Notes: generated by a model not told the origin, from the sequence alone. Shown: positions 44,979 through 53,705, numbered from the stretch's first letter. The stretch: DNA of 64,000 nt from Caldilineaceae bacterium (GCA_020846635.1 JADLDO010000027.1:1-64000), one strand, 5' to 3'. Made by a program: numbers and translations.

Positions 44979-45962
44979 TTAGGTTGAGCTAGGCACAACC
45001 GCGCCGCTTACAAGCGATTGTATCACATCAAAAACGATTCCCAGGGACTTGAAATTATCCTGACAGGTGGTGACAGGCGCTTTGCCCAATGTAACCGCTT
45101 CATAGAATTCTTGCAGCAAATAGGCTTGCCCCACAAGGGGCGGATCCAATGCCGGCACCAACTCCGGCTCACCATCCGGTCGCTGCGTCATCACCTGGTC
45201 ATCCACCAACGTCACGACCCCTTCCGCACACTCAAATCGCCAGTTGGCATTCCACGGCGTCACCTGCCCTTGTGAACACCATGAAGCGTTGTAACTCACC
45301 ATGACACCATCGCCAAACTCTAAGGTAACAGACGCCGAGGCATCGCCTTTATACCAACTCCACGGAGGGTTCCAACTGCGTCCATAGATCGTCACCGGGT
45401 CGCGCGCTAGGAAGAAGCGCATGAGGTCAAAGTGGTGGATTGCCATGTCAATGATCAACGGATAGGGCATCTCCTCGCGAAAGCCGCCAAAGTGAGGCCC
45501 GCGGAAGAAGTCCACCGTCACGCCACCGATTGCCCCAAAGCCTCCCTGGTGCAACGTCTGATAAAGCGTCTGCACAGGCGCATGATAACGGTAGTTCTGC
45601 GCCACCATGTGCAGCACACCCGTCCGGTTGGCAGCATCGACAATGTCCTGTGCAGAGGTCGGCGTGTCCGCCAGCGGCTTCTCCGACAACACCGGCACAC
45701 CCGCCTCAAGCGCCGTCAGCGACACGGCGCGATGAAACTGCGGTGGCGTCACATTCAGCACTCCATCGGCCTGCACTGCCGCCAATGCCTGATCCAGACT
45801 CGGAAAGACCGTGTTCGGATCCAGCCCAAATTTCGCCACCTGCTCGGCGGCAATTTCGACATTGATCTCCACAAACCCGGCGTACTCCACATGCGGTGAG
45901 GCTTGTACCGCACGCAGCCACGCGTTGCCCATGCCACCTAGACCGACCTGGATGACTTTCAT
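44979..45962 (-). CDS. Gfo/Idh/MocA-family oxidoreductase (second)
   Basis: A 327-residue NAD(P)-dependent oxidoreductase, shorter and distinct from its neighbour at 42666. The Rossmann motif is VGLGGMGNAWLRAV (residues 6-19) and the EKP motif is SEKPLADTP. The start at 45962 is chosen because it begins directly with the cofactor-binding strand (MKVIQVGLGG) and lies 10 bases after the radical-SAM gene; a longer frame to 46055 would overlap that gene. Substrate unknown; context suggests sugar or sugar-acid oxidation. Confidence 0.88.
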   Translation of the reverse strand: MKVIQVGLGGMGNAWLRAVQASPHVEYAGFVEINVEIAAEQVAKFGLDPNTVFPSLDQALAAVQADGVLNVTPPQFHRAVSLTALEAGVPVLSEKPLADTPTSAQDIVDAANRTGVLHMVAQNYRYHAPVQTLYQTLHQGGFGAIGGVTVDFFRGPHFGGFREEMPYPLIIDMAIHHFDLMRFFLARDPVTIYGRSWNPPWSWYKGDASASVTLEFGDGVMVSYNASWCSQGQVTPWNANWRFECAEGVVTLVDDQVMTQRPDGEPELVPALDPPLVGQAYLLQEFYEAVTLGKAPVTTCQDNFKSLGIVFDVIQSLVSGAVVPSST

Positions 45963-45972
45963 AGGTTTCTTT

Positions 45973-47298
45973 CTATGGAATGTGCCGTCCATGACATTGC
46001 TTAAACTTGCGCCCGCTGCCACAAGGGCAAGGATCATTGCGCTGTGCCGTGGCAAAGCGCCGCTGCATCACTGCTTCCTCCTCGGCCAGAATTCGCATGA
46101 TATTGGCGGGTGCGCGCTGGGCACGCAGTTCGCCCGCCATGATCCGCATCGGCTGGTCAATATGGGTAAAGAAATGCTTAAAGCCGTCGCACAAGAAATT
46201 CAGCCCAGGCTCGCCATCGGGCGTGTGTAGGATACGGTCTTTGGGACAACCGCCGTTGCAGACAAAGCGCACCTCACATTCACGGCAGTAGGTAGGCAGC
46301 GACTCGCGCTTGTCCAGCCCAAATTGGCGCTGGAAATCTGACCCAACCATCTCCAGCAGCGGGATCTCCTGGATATTGCCCAGACGATAGGCCGGCTCGA
46401 CAAAGTGATCACATGAATACAGGTCGCCATTATGCTCAAGCGCCAGCGCGTTGCCGCAGGTTTCCTCAAAGATACAAAGCCCCGGTCGCTGACCTGACCA
46501 TGCCGCCAGCGCCACATCAAAAATCTGCACAAAGACGCGCCCCACATCGTGCCGCACCCACTCGTCAAAGATCGTTGTCAGGAACTTTCCATATTGCGCG
46601 CCGGTTAGCGAGCGGTCTGTCACAGCCTCGCCCTCTTGAAAGCCTGTCTCGTTATCGCGCTCGACAATGGGGATAAACTGCATATACTGTGTACCTACTT
46701 CGTCTCGCAGATGACAGTAGACCTCCAGCGGATGCTCAACATTGCCGGCATGAACCGTAGTGAGGATATTGAACTCCACGCGATGCTTCTGCAAAAGCCG
46801 CGCTGCCGCCAGCACCTTGTGATGCGTCGGCGCGCCCCCCTTGTCCACCCGGTAATAGTCGTGGAGCTCAGGCGGGCCATCCATGCTCAACCCGATCAGG
46901 AAGTCATGTTGGCGGAAAAAGCTGCACCACGCGTCGTCCAGCAGCGTGCCGTTGGTCTGGAAGGCGTTGTAGATTTTGGTCCCAGGACGGCGATACTGCT
47001 GTTGCAGCGCCACAGCCCGCTTGAAAAACTCAAGCCCCATCAGTGTTGGCTCGCCGCCTTGCCAGGCGAAGGTGATGACCGGGACCTGCTGCGAGGCAAT
47101 ATACTGCTTGGTATATTCCTCCAGCAGATCATCCGCCATGCGAAAACGGCTGCCGGGATACAGCATTTCTTTCGACAAGAAATAGCAGTACTTGCAATCT
47201 AGATTGCAGATTGCACCGCGCGGCTTCATCATCACATGGAATGCCGCCGGGGTAACAGTCGTATCCCCCGCGCTGGCGAAGGTCGCTGTCTGCTCCAT
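45973..47298 (-). CDS. Radical SAM/SPASM protein, anaerobic sulfatase-maturase-like, with SEC-C tail
   Basis: A 441-residue radical SAM enzyme. The [4Fe-4S]-binding motif CNLDCKYC gives Cys31, Cys35 and Cys38; WQGGEPTLMG is the SAM-binding GGE region. The C-terminal Cys-rich SPASM part (CGNALALEHNG, then CRECEVRFVCNGGCPKDR) binds extra clusters. This set matches anaerobic sulfatase-maturating enzymes, which convert an active-site Cys or Ser of sulfatases to formylglycine. A SEC-C zinc motif (NDPCPCGSGRKFKQCHG) closes the protein, an uncommon addition. No sulfatase is encoded in the window, so another protein target is possible. The start at 47298 has GGAGGTAAAG directly before it. Confidence 0.88.
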   Translation of the reverse strand: MEQTATFASAGDTTVTPAAFHVMMKPRGAICNLDCKYCYFLSKEMLYPGSRFRMADDLLEEYTKQYIASQQVPVITFAWQGGEPTLMGLEFFKRAVALQQQYRRPGTKIYNAFQTNGTLLDDAWCSFFRQHDFLIGLSMDGPPELHDYYRVDKGGAPTHHKVLAAARLLQKHRVEFNILTTVHAGNVEHPLEVYCHLRDEVGTQYMQFIPIVERDNETGFQEGEAVTDRSLTGAQYGKFLTTIFDEWVRHDVGRVFVQIFDVALAAWSGQRPGLCIFEETCGNALALEHNGDLYSCDHFVEPAYRLGNIQEIPLLEMVGSDFQRQFGLDKRESLPTYCRECEVRFVCNGGCPKDRILHTPDGEPGLNFLCDGFKHFFTHIDQPMRIMAGELRAQRAPANIMRILAEEEAVMQRRFATAQRNDPCPCGSGRKFKQCHGRHIP

Positions 47299-47311
47299 CT
47301 TTACCTCCAAG

Positions 47312-48145
47312 CTAAACGCCTCCGAAGGCCATGAAGCCTCCATCCACCGGCACAACAATCCCGGTGACAAAGCGCGCGGCATCGCTGCACAGCCAGACCG
47401 CAGTCCCGATCAACTCCTCTGGCTCGCCGAAGCGTTTCATGGGCGTATGGTCAATGATCGTCTGGCCGCGTGGCGTCAGGCTCTCATCTGAATTGATCAG
47501 GAAATCCCGGTTCTGCTCGCCCAGGAAAAAGCCGGGCGCAATCGCGTTCACGCGCAGCCCCGGCCCATACTTGTTGACCAGTTCCACCGCCAGCCACTTC
47601 GTCAGGTTGTCAATGGCAGACTTGGCCGCGCCATAGCCAACCGCGCGCGTCAGCGGGCGCGATGCTGTCATCGAGGAGATGTTGACGATCACCCCCGTCC
47701 TGTTGTCCGCCATGACTTTGCCAAAGACCTGGCTGGGCAGCAGAGTCCCCGTCAAGTTGAGCGCCATCACCTGATCCCATGCCTCTTCGGTCAGGTCAAA
47801 GAAGGTGCGATCCCCCACGACCGTCGCCTCGGCGACAGCGCCACCGGCAGCGTTGATCAGAATGTCAACCATCCCCCAACGCCCCAGCAGTGTCTCCCGC
47901 GCCTGCTCCAACTCCTCTTTGTTCAAGACGTCGGCAGGCAGCGCCATCGCCTCCCCACCTTCGCCGCGCAGGGCTTCAGCTACTTGTGCGGCTTTCTCGG
48001 CGCGGCGGCCCAAGATCGCCACCTTTGCCCCCGCCGCTGCCAAACCGCGCGCCATCGCCCCGCCCAGCACGCCTGTCCCTCCTGTCACAACCGCCACTTT
48101 GCCCTTGAGCGAGAAAAGGTTCTCTGGGGCGTATTCGCTGCTCAT
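47312..48145 (-). CDS. SDR-family oxidoreductase (gluconate/mannonate dehydrogenase-like)
   Basis: A 277-residue short-chain dehydrogenase. The nucleotide motif TGGTGVLGG lies at 21-29, the catalytic Ser is in NISSMTAS, and the Tyr-Lys pair is in GYGAAKSAID. Length and the C-terminal GVVPVDGGF-like ending (VVPVDGGFMAFGGV) resemble gluconate 5-dehydrogenase and D-mannonate oxidoreductase relatives, which reduce keto sugar acids. It starts 17 bases after the alcohol dehydrogenase gene and ends 13 bases before the radical-SAM start. Confidence 0.9.
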   Translation of the reverse strand: MSSEYAPENLFSLKGKVAVVTGGTGVLGGAMARGLAAAGAKVAILGRRAEKAAQVAEALRGEGGEAMALPADVLNKEELEQARETLLGRWGMVDILINAAGGAVAEATVVGDRTFFDLTEEAWDQVMALNLTGTLLPSQVFGKVMADNRTGVIVNISSMTASRPLTRAVGYGAAKSAIDNLTKWLAVELVNKYGPGLRVNAIAPGFFLGEQNRDFLINSDESLTPRGQTIIDHTPMKRFGEPEELIGTAVWLCSDAARFVTGIVVPVDGGFMAFGGV

Positions 48146-48162
48146 TCGCTATCGCTCCGCTG

Positions 48163-49182
48163 TTATAGCTCTAACATGGCTTTGACCACCCCACGCTCCG
48201 GCTCCAGCCAGGTGGGGAAGTCTTGGATAAAGGTATCCGGCACGCTGCGGTGCGTAATCCACGGCGCAATGTTGACGCGTCCGCTCTCCAGCGCATCAAT
48301 CACATGGTGAAAGTCCGCACCTGTGGCGTTCCGTGAAGCAAAGAGTGTCATCTCGCGCCGGTGGAACTCCGGGTCGCCAAACGTTATGTCACCTTGCACC
48401 AAGCCGACATAGACCAATTTGCCCGAATTTGCCACATAACGAAAGGCAGAAGCCATCGACTGCGCGCTGCCAGTGGCATCAAAGACCACCGTGGGCAACT
48501 CGCCATCAAAGGCGCTTTGCAGCGCGACCACTGCGTCGTCTTGCGGATCGACCAGGCGCGAGATACCGAGATGGTCGCGACAAAATTCCCGTCGCGCAGG
48601 GCTAATCTCCATCACCGCAACATCGGCTCCGCTCAACTTGGCAAACTGCGTCGTAGCCAGGCCAATCGGCCCAGCGCCGACGACCAGCACCTGCTCATCG
48701 CGCAGCAGTTGCGCTCGACTGACAGCGTGCGCGCCAATACAGAGCATCTCCACCAGGGCAAGATGCTCCAGCGGCAGCAGGGATCGGTGCAGTTTATGGG
48801 CCGGGACCATCAGCCACTCCACCATACCGCCATCGCGATGGACGCCCAACACTTGCAGCCGTTCACAGCAGTTGGTACGCCCGCGACGGCAGGCGATACA
48901 CTTGCCGCAGTTCAGATAGGGTTCCACCGCGCAACGGTCGCCCACCGCGAGCCCAAACCCCTCTGTCTCCGGCCCCAGCGCCACAACCTCGACGCCCAGT
49001 TCATGCCCCAAGATGCGTGGATAGGAGAAGAAGGGCTGCCTGCCACGAAAGGCATGCAGATCAGTTCCACAGATCCCCACCCTCCCCACGCGCACCAACA
49101 CCTCGCCGGGGCCAGGCGCAGGAGGCTCCGGGGCTTGCGCCAACCTGAAGTGGCCTGGCTGATCCAGCACAATGCTCAACAT
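48163..49182 (-). CDS. Zinc-dependent alcohol/polyol dehydrogenase (MDR family)
   Basis: A 339-residue medium-chain dehydrogenase. The catalytic zinc ligands are in VGICGTDLH and ILGHELGVEVV, and four structural-zinc cysteines are in CGKCIACRRGRTNCC. The NAD-binding motif VVGAGPIGLATTQ follows. It resembles sorbitol/threonine dehydrogenase relatives acting on polyols or hydroxy acids. Its ATG overlaps the stop of the beta-propeller gene by one base (TAATG), so translation is coupled. Confidence 0.9.
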   Translation of the reverse strand: MLSIVLDQPGHFRLAQAPEPPAPGPGEVLVRVGRVGICGTDLHAFRGRQPFFSYPRILGHELGVEVVALGPETEGFGLAVGDRCAVEPYLNCGKCIACRRGRTNCCERLQVLGVHRDGGMVEWLMVPAHKLHRSLLPLEHLALVEMLCIGAHAVSRAQLLRDEQVLVVGAGPIGLATTQFAKLSGADVAVMEISPARREFCRDHLGISRLVDPQDDAVVALQSAFDGELPTVVFDATGSAQSMASAFRYVANSGKLVYVGLVQGDITFGDPEFHRREMTLFASRNATGADFHHVIDALESGRVNIAPWITHRSVPDTFIQDFPTWLEPERGVVKAMLEL

Positions 49183-50036
49183 TAAACGGCTGCCGCTTCC
49201 GGCGTCAAGTTCACTCGGCTGACGCCTTCATCAGTTCCCATCCATGTCTCGCCATCGCTGCTCAGTAAGACCAGCGCGCCCTGGTTCAGGAATGGCTGCC
49301 ACGTCACCCCATCCGCCGACTGCCAAAGCTGGTCGGCATCGCTCAACAGCCAGCCGCCGGGAATGGCAGACAAGGCGTTGACCTGTTCGGGCGCACCCGG
49401 CACATGGCTAAAGGAGTGTCCGCCATCCGTCGAACGGAAGAGGCCGCTGCCTTCAGTCCCCGCCAATACAATCCCTGTACTGTGGAAATCTGGAGCCAGT
49501 GCCACACATTGATAGACAGCCTCCACACATTCGCTGCGCTTCCAGCCCCGTCCGGCATTGGGGGAGTGATAGACCCCTTCCTCGGTGCAGGCAAAGACCA
49601 TTTGCCACTGGGGCCACGCGCCGACAGGGGCCGTTGGCGCCCACACCAGCGCCAGCACATTGTAGCTGCGCAGCCCAAAGTTGCGCGCATACCAGTGACC
49701 ACCGCGGTTAATCGTACGCAGCACGCCGCCGCCATCGGTGCCCGCCAGGATCACGCCCGTATGCTCCACCCGCGGGTCAGCGGCAATTGTCACCACCGGG
49801 GCCTGGATCGCGTCCATCCATCCGGCTTGCCAATTCTCGCCTTCTTGCAGGCTGTAGGCAACACCATGCGGCAGCCCGCCCACTAATACCCGATCATGGA
49901 TCGCACAGCAGCAGTAGAGATTCTCTTGGGGCTGCGGCGTCTGTTGCAACGTCCCTTCAGTCACTTGATACAGACCATCCGGCCCAGCAGCCCACAGGCC
50001 GCCGTAGCCTTTTGAAAGCGAAAGAATAATGCTCAT
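49182..50036 (-). CDS. BNR/Ycf48-like beta-propeller protein
   Basis: A 284-residue repeat protein with sialidase/photosystem-assembly-like blades: each blade has a pattern such as GIVLAGTDGGGVLRTINRGGHW, and the D-G-G/W spacing recurs about five to six times. Such propellers bind proteins or sugars; no catalytic residues of sialidases are evident. There is no signal peptide, so it probably acts inside the cell. The start at 50036 follows the chaperonin-like gene by 19 bases; a longer frame would overlap that gene. Its tight coupling to both neighbours suggests a shared task, which is not known. Confidence 0.7.
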   Translation of the reverse strand: MSIILSLSKGYGGLWAAGPDGLYQVTEGTLQQTPQPQENLYCCCAIHDRVLVGGLPHGVAYSLQEGENWQAGWMDAIQAPVVTIAADPRVEHTGVILAGTDGGGVLRTINRGGHWYARNFGLRSYNVLALVWAPTAPVGAWPQWQMVFACTEEGVYHSPNAGRGWKRSECVEAVYQCVALAPDFHSTGIVLAGTEGSGLFRSTDGGHSFSHVPGAPEQVNALSAIPGGWLLSDADQLWQSADGVTWQPFLNQGALVLLSSDGETWMGTDEGVSRVNLTPEAAAV

Positions 50037-50055
50037 AGTTGTTTTATTGGTTCCC

Positions 50056-51753
50056 TTACGGGTTGGTCGCTTGTTTCGGGTTCTTGTGATAGACAATCGT
50101 ATCGGTTGTCAATGCCATCAGCGCGGCGCTCGCCGCGGTCTGCAAGACCGTGGTCAGCACGCCAGCAACATCCAACACGCCCCCCTCAAACGCATCAACC
50201 ACTTTCTCATTGAGTACGTCATAGGTTGCGGTTGGCCCCGCTTGCCGGATTTGGTCGATGACAACGCTGGAAGAAGGCAGTTGAGAATTGTCGAGGATTT
50301 GGCGCAGGGGAGCCTCCAGCGCGCGTTGGACAAGCTGCACGCCAAAGCGCACATCCTCATCCGCTTCCACCTGATCCAGTGCCGGGATGGCATGCAGATA
50401 GGCCGCGCCCCCACCGGGAACCATGCCCGTGTGTTGGGCAGCCGACAGCACCTTGAGCGTGCGCTCGGCGTTTTGCGCCCGCACCTCGCGGTCCAGCTTG
50501 CTCTCCGTACCAATTTTGAGCACGCCCATGCCGCCGCTTAGCCATGCCAACCGTTGCACAACCACCGGTCGCGCCTCGTCATCCAGGGTCATGTTTGCCA
50601 GTTGCGCGCGCAGCTCGGCGCACCGCTCCTGCACCGCCGGACTCATCTGCTCTTCGGGGATAATCATCATCAACTCATTGCTGACCTCGGTACGCTGCGT
50701 GCGTCCCAGATCGCTGGCCCGGATTTGCCCAACGGCGCGTGTCCACGCCCGCCCCAAGACCTCGCCTCCCGTCAGCAGCGCCAGATCGTCAAAGACAGCC
50801 CGTCGCGCATCGCCCACATCTTTGGGCTTGGCGGCAATGATGATCGGCTTCTTGCTCTCTTGTTCCTTCTCTTTGCCGTTCTCTTTACCGTTTCCATTGC
50901 CATTGCTGCCAGTGCGTGCCGCTGCCTTTTTCGCCATGTCGCCCTGGCGCGAGTTTGTGACCAACAGGCCAATCACCGCATCAGAGAAATGGCCCGCCAC
51001 AATCGTCAGAGACTGAACACCGGCCTCTTGTGCCGCTTGCAGCAGCGCCACCGCGTCTTCGACTTTCTCCAACTTGCCGTCAATCAGCGCCAGCCCGCCA
51101 TTCGCCGCCACCGCGCTCTTGAGCGAGGCATCGGTGTAGAGGTACATGCTCCCAATCTGCGCGCGAATCGTCGCGCCCGCATGGTAGAACTGTTGCAGAT
51201 AGGGCGCGACATACTTCTCAATCGTGACGTGGGCATCGGGGCCAAGCAGATAGCTCATTTCACCCAGCACCGACGCCAACCCTGGATCACGGATGACCGT
51301 CAACGCCACATTCGCCAGGTCATTTTCATGCTTGACCGAACGTGCTTGCGCTTGCAGCGACTTGACTGCTGCCTCGACACCTAGATTGACACCCTTCGCC
51401 AGCCGCATCGCGTTGGCCCCGCCCGCAATCATACGCACAGCCTCATGATAGATCGCACGCGTCAAAACCGCGGCAGTTGCACCCCCATCCCCGGCACGCT
51501 GCACCACGCGCCAGACCATGCTGCGCATCATCATGGCACCGACATCGGCGCGCGGGTCGCCCAAGTTGAGAATTCTACGCACTGCCGTGGCCGAATCATC
51601 CAGCAATTCGGGTCTGCGTTGGAAATCGCGCTGATTGGCAACCACCCCCCCCACTGGCCCTAGCGTGGGTGCCAACAAATCCGCCAGCGCATTAATCCCC
51701 TTTGTAAGATGTTTGGTTGTGTTCGGTTGTTCAACAACTTTTGGTTTCGGCAT
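50056..51753 (-). CDS. Divergent GroEL/Cpn60 paralogue lacking catalytic Asp398
   Basis: A 565-residue chaperonin-like protein. ATP-site motifs are retained in part: TLGPVGG (30-36) for TLGPKGR; LLDDSAT with Asp53 at the GroEL Asp52 position; AGDGGATAAVL (87-97) with Asp89 for Asp87; PGGG (446-449); and GGVLDV with Asp528 for Asp495. Aligned without gaps from PGGG, the hydrolytic Asp398 is Arg431. A low-complexity Gly/Asn/Lys/Glu insert (281-302) interrupts the apical domain, and the GGM tail is missing. It may bind but hardly hydrolyse ATP (inference). No groES is adjacent. The start at 51753 has AAGGGA upstream. It heads an eight-gene run. Confidence 0.85.
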   Translation of the reverse strand: MPKPKVVEQPNTTKHLTKGINALADLLAPTLGPVGGVVANQRDFQRRPELLDDSATAVRRILNLGDPRADVGAMMMRSMVWRVVQRAGDGGATAAVLTRAIYHEAVRMIAGGANAMRLAKGVNLGVEAAVKSLQAQARSVKHENDLANVALTVIRDPGLASVLGEMSYLLGPDAHVTIEKYVAPYLQQFYHAGATIRAQIGSMYLYTDASLKSAVAANGGLALIDGKLEKVEDAVALLQAAQEAGVQSLTIVAGHFSDAVIGLLVTNSRQGDMAKKAAARTGSNGNGNGKENGKEKEQESKKPIIIAAKPKDVGDARRAVFDDLALLTGGEVLGRAWTRAVGQIRASDLGRTQRTEVSNELMMIIPEEQMSPAVQERCAELRAQLANMTLDDEARPVVVQRLAWLSGGMGVLKIGTESKLDREVRAQNAERTLKVLSAAQHTGMVPGGGAAYLHAIPALDQVEADEDVRFGVQLVQRALEAPLRQILDNSQLPSSSVVIDQIRQAGPTATYDVLNEKVVDAFEGGVLDVAGVLTTVLQTAASAALMALTTDTIVYHKNPKQATNP

Positions 51754-51793
51754 ACTATCCCTTTTGTACCGGCCCATTTTGCCAGCGTAGTGT

Positions 51794-51811
51794 TGCAGAA
51801 ACAATTCTGCA
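51794..51811. promoter_or_regulatory. Palindrome upstream of chaperonin-like gene
   Basis: TGCAGAA and TTCTGCA (perfect 7-bp arms) around ACAA, 41 bases before the start codon of the divergent chaperonin. Position and symmetry fit an operator; it is not the CIRCE element expected for ordinary groEL. From here to 52220 no gene is convincing. Confidence 0.35.
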
Positions 51812-52220
51812 CAGCGATTCCTCAGTGTTCGGTTTTTCCCTTAAGATTCTACGTGGAGTCCAACTTGTGGCATTTGCAAAACGCAGTTTCCACTCGAAGA
51901 CGACGGGCTGCCCTGTGCAATCATCAGGCCCGAAAATTGGGCCAGCGTGCCCATCGCACAATCCATCTGCTCGGCTGCTTCCCCGATGGCATGGGGCGCT
52001 CGCTGCAAGCAGCAAGCCAATATGGGGTAAAAGCATGAGAAGAGGCAGCAAACTAATGGTCTGGCCCGCGACACGCAACTCATCCGGGCCAGTTCCGGGC
52101 CAGTTTAGATTCTACCAGGTTGTCGACAACTCGCAAAAATCCTTTTTCGTGCCTATGCATCTGGGGGTGCATCCGGCGTAGGATAAAGCCGCAAAAACGC
52201 ATAGTGACGAATGACATAAA

Positions 52221-52257
52221 TCGATATACACTAAGCACACAGCGACAGGCATATCGA
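52221..52257. promoter_or_regulatory. TCGATAT/ATATCGA inverted repeat before beta-helix gene
   Basis: Perfect 7-bp arms (52221-52227 and 52251-52257) separated by 23 bases, ending just before the ribosome site of the beta-helix gene. Could be an operator or an mRNA structure that limits translation. Confidence 0.3.
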
Positions 52258-52272
52258 TAAAGGAGAAGAGAG

Positions 52273-53649
52273 ATGAGAGTGCTAGCTCGAATGTGCATTC
52301 TACTTCTGTGCATCTTGGCTTGGAGCGTGGTCATGACCCCAGCCGCCTGGGCAGCTGGGGTTGTGGGAACGGGCACTGCGGCAAGCTGCGATGGCACCGA
52401 TCTAGAGACGGCTTTGACTGGTGGTGGAGATGTAACCTTTAACTGCGGTGCGGCTCCCCTCACGATGGTTGCCGGAACCTATACCATTGAGGAGGACACC
52501 ACCCTCTGGGGTGAAGGCCTGATCACGCTAGATGGCGAAGAACTCCGGCAGCTCTTTATCGTCGATAACGATGCAACACTCATCTTGCATGGCATCACCT
52601 TGCTCGATGGACAGTCTGGATCTGGCGGTTGCGCCTCCGTGAATGTCAGTGGCGTTCTCATTGCACAAGATGTCACCTTCCGCAGTTGTCGAGACACCAG
52701 CATGCTGCTCGGCGGCGGCGCAGTCTACAATCTCGGCAGCTTTACAGCAATCGATTCAACTTTTGAAAGCAATCAAGCCGATCACGAAGGCGGCGCTGTC
52801 TTTAATCGCGGCACCTTCACAACCTCCCTTGTGCTCTTTGAGGACAATATGGCCGGCGATGATAGTGGTGCGATTGAGAACGATGCCAATGGCGTGGTGA
52901 TTATCCAAGATTCATCCTTCATCGGCAATTCCGCCCAGGGTGGCGGAGGGGCCATCGGCAATTCAGTGCAGGGCGAAGGGGGCGTCATGGACGCAACGCT
53001 CGCTTTCGCCGAAGCCACCGGTTCCCTCTCCATTGACCGTTCTCTCTTTGTTGATAACAGTTCGACCACCTTTGGCGGAGCCATCAAAAATGTGGTTGGC
53101 GGTATGACCATCATCAACAGCACCTTTGTACGCAACACCTCCGATCAAGGTGGCGCTATCTTCATCGACCACAGTGCGAACGATCCCACGGTCACGACCA
53201 TCAAGTTCAGCACCTTTTTCGACAATCGTGCCGATACCGGCGGGGCAATCTACCGCCCACTGATCGGTACGGTACAGTTGGGCTCCAGCATTTTGGCAGG
53301 AAGCCGCATCATGGACAGCACCCTGGTCCAACTGGAGTGCGATGGCCCGGCCCTTGTCTCTCTCGGCCACAACCTGATTGAAGATGGCTCCTGCGTCAGT
53401 GGCAGCAACACCACGGATATTCGCAACACAGCGCCAAAGATTGGCGGGCTGCAAGACAACGGCGGCTTTAGCCCGTCCATGCTGCCCGATACCGGCAGCC
53501 CCGCCTTGAACAAGGTTCCAGCCGCCGAATGTGTTGCACGCGACCAGCGCTTTGCCCGGCGTATCGGCAACTGCGACATCGGGGCCACAGAGCGCGGCGG
53601 CCTCTTTGACAGCGCCTACTTAGCGGGCGTCTTCAAGAACAAGAAATAG
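52273..53649 (+). CDS. Secreted right-handed beta-helix protein
   Basis: A 458-residue exported protein with a signal peptide (hydrophobic residues 8-22, cleavage near AAWA-AG) followed by a parallel beta-helix of repeated short strands (patterns such as GGAVYNLGSFTAIDSTFESN and GGAIFIDHSANDP). The start CDGTDLETALTGGGDVTFNC resembles the entry of CSLREA/choice-of-anchor-Q-type surface proteins. Such helices bind or cleave polysaccharides or act as adhesins; no catalytic site is recognised, and no sorting signal or membrane anchor is seen at the C-terminus. AGGAGAAGAG precedes the ATG; a terminator follows. Confidence 0.85.
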   Translation: MRVLARMCILLLCILAWSVVMTPAAWAAGVVGTGTAASCDGTDLETALTGGGDVTFNCGAAPLTMVAGTYTIEEDTTLWGEGLITLDGEELRQLFIVDNDATLILHGITLLDGQSGSGGCASVNVSGVLIAQDVTFRSCRDTSMLLGGGAVYNLGSFTAIDSTFESNQADHEGGAVFNRGTFTTSLVLFEDNMAGDDSGAIENDANGVVIIQDSSFIGNSAQGGGGAIGNSVQGEGGVMDATLAFAEATGSLSIDRSLFVDNSSTTFGGAIKNVVGGMTIINSTFVRNTSDQGGAIFIDHSANDPTVTTIKFSTFFDNRADTGGAIYRPLIGTVQLGSSILAGSRIMDSTLVQLECDGPALVSLGHNLIEDGSCVSGSNTTDIRNTAPKIGGLQDNGGFSPSMLPDTGSPALNKVPAAECVARDQRFARRIGNCDIGATERGGLFDSAYLAGVFKNKK

Positions 53650-53672
53650 CTCAGATTCTTCCTGTCTTTGTC

Positions 53673-53705
53673 CGCAGGCCGGTCGTACTGTGCAACCGGC
53701 CTGCG
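53673..53705 (+). terminator. Intrinsic terminator after beta-helix gene
   Basis: Perfect 11-bp stem (CGCAGGCCGGT at 53673-53683, complement at 53695-53705), 11-base loop, followed by CGCTTTTG. Confidence 0.75.

Noticed and set aside
51717..52181. Plus-strand frames of 109 and 154 residues upstream of the beta-helix gene
   Set aside because: They overlap the chaperonin start and its control region, lack ribosome sites and have no recognisable domain.
51754..52272. CIRCE element search upstream of the chaperonin-like gene
   Set aside because: No TTAGCACTC-N9-GAGTGCTAA pattern was found; the GAGTGCTAG at 52278 is inside the beta-helix coding start and has no partner arm.
52080..52463. 127-residue minus-strand frame
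   Set aside because: It covers the signal peptide region of the beta-helix gene in reverse and has no support.
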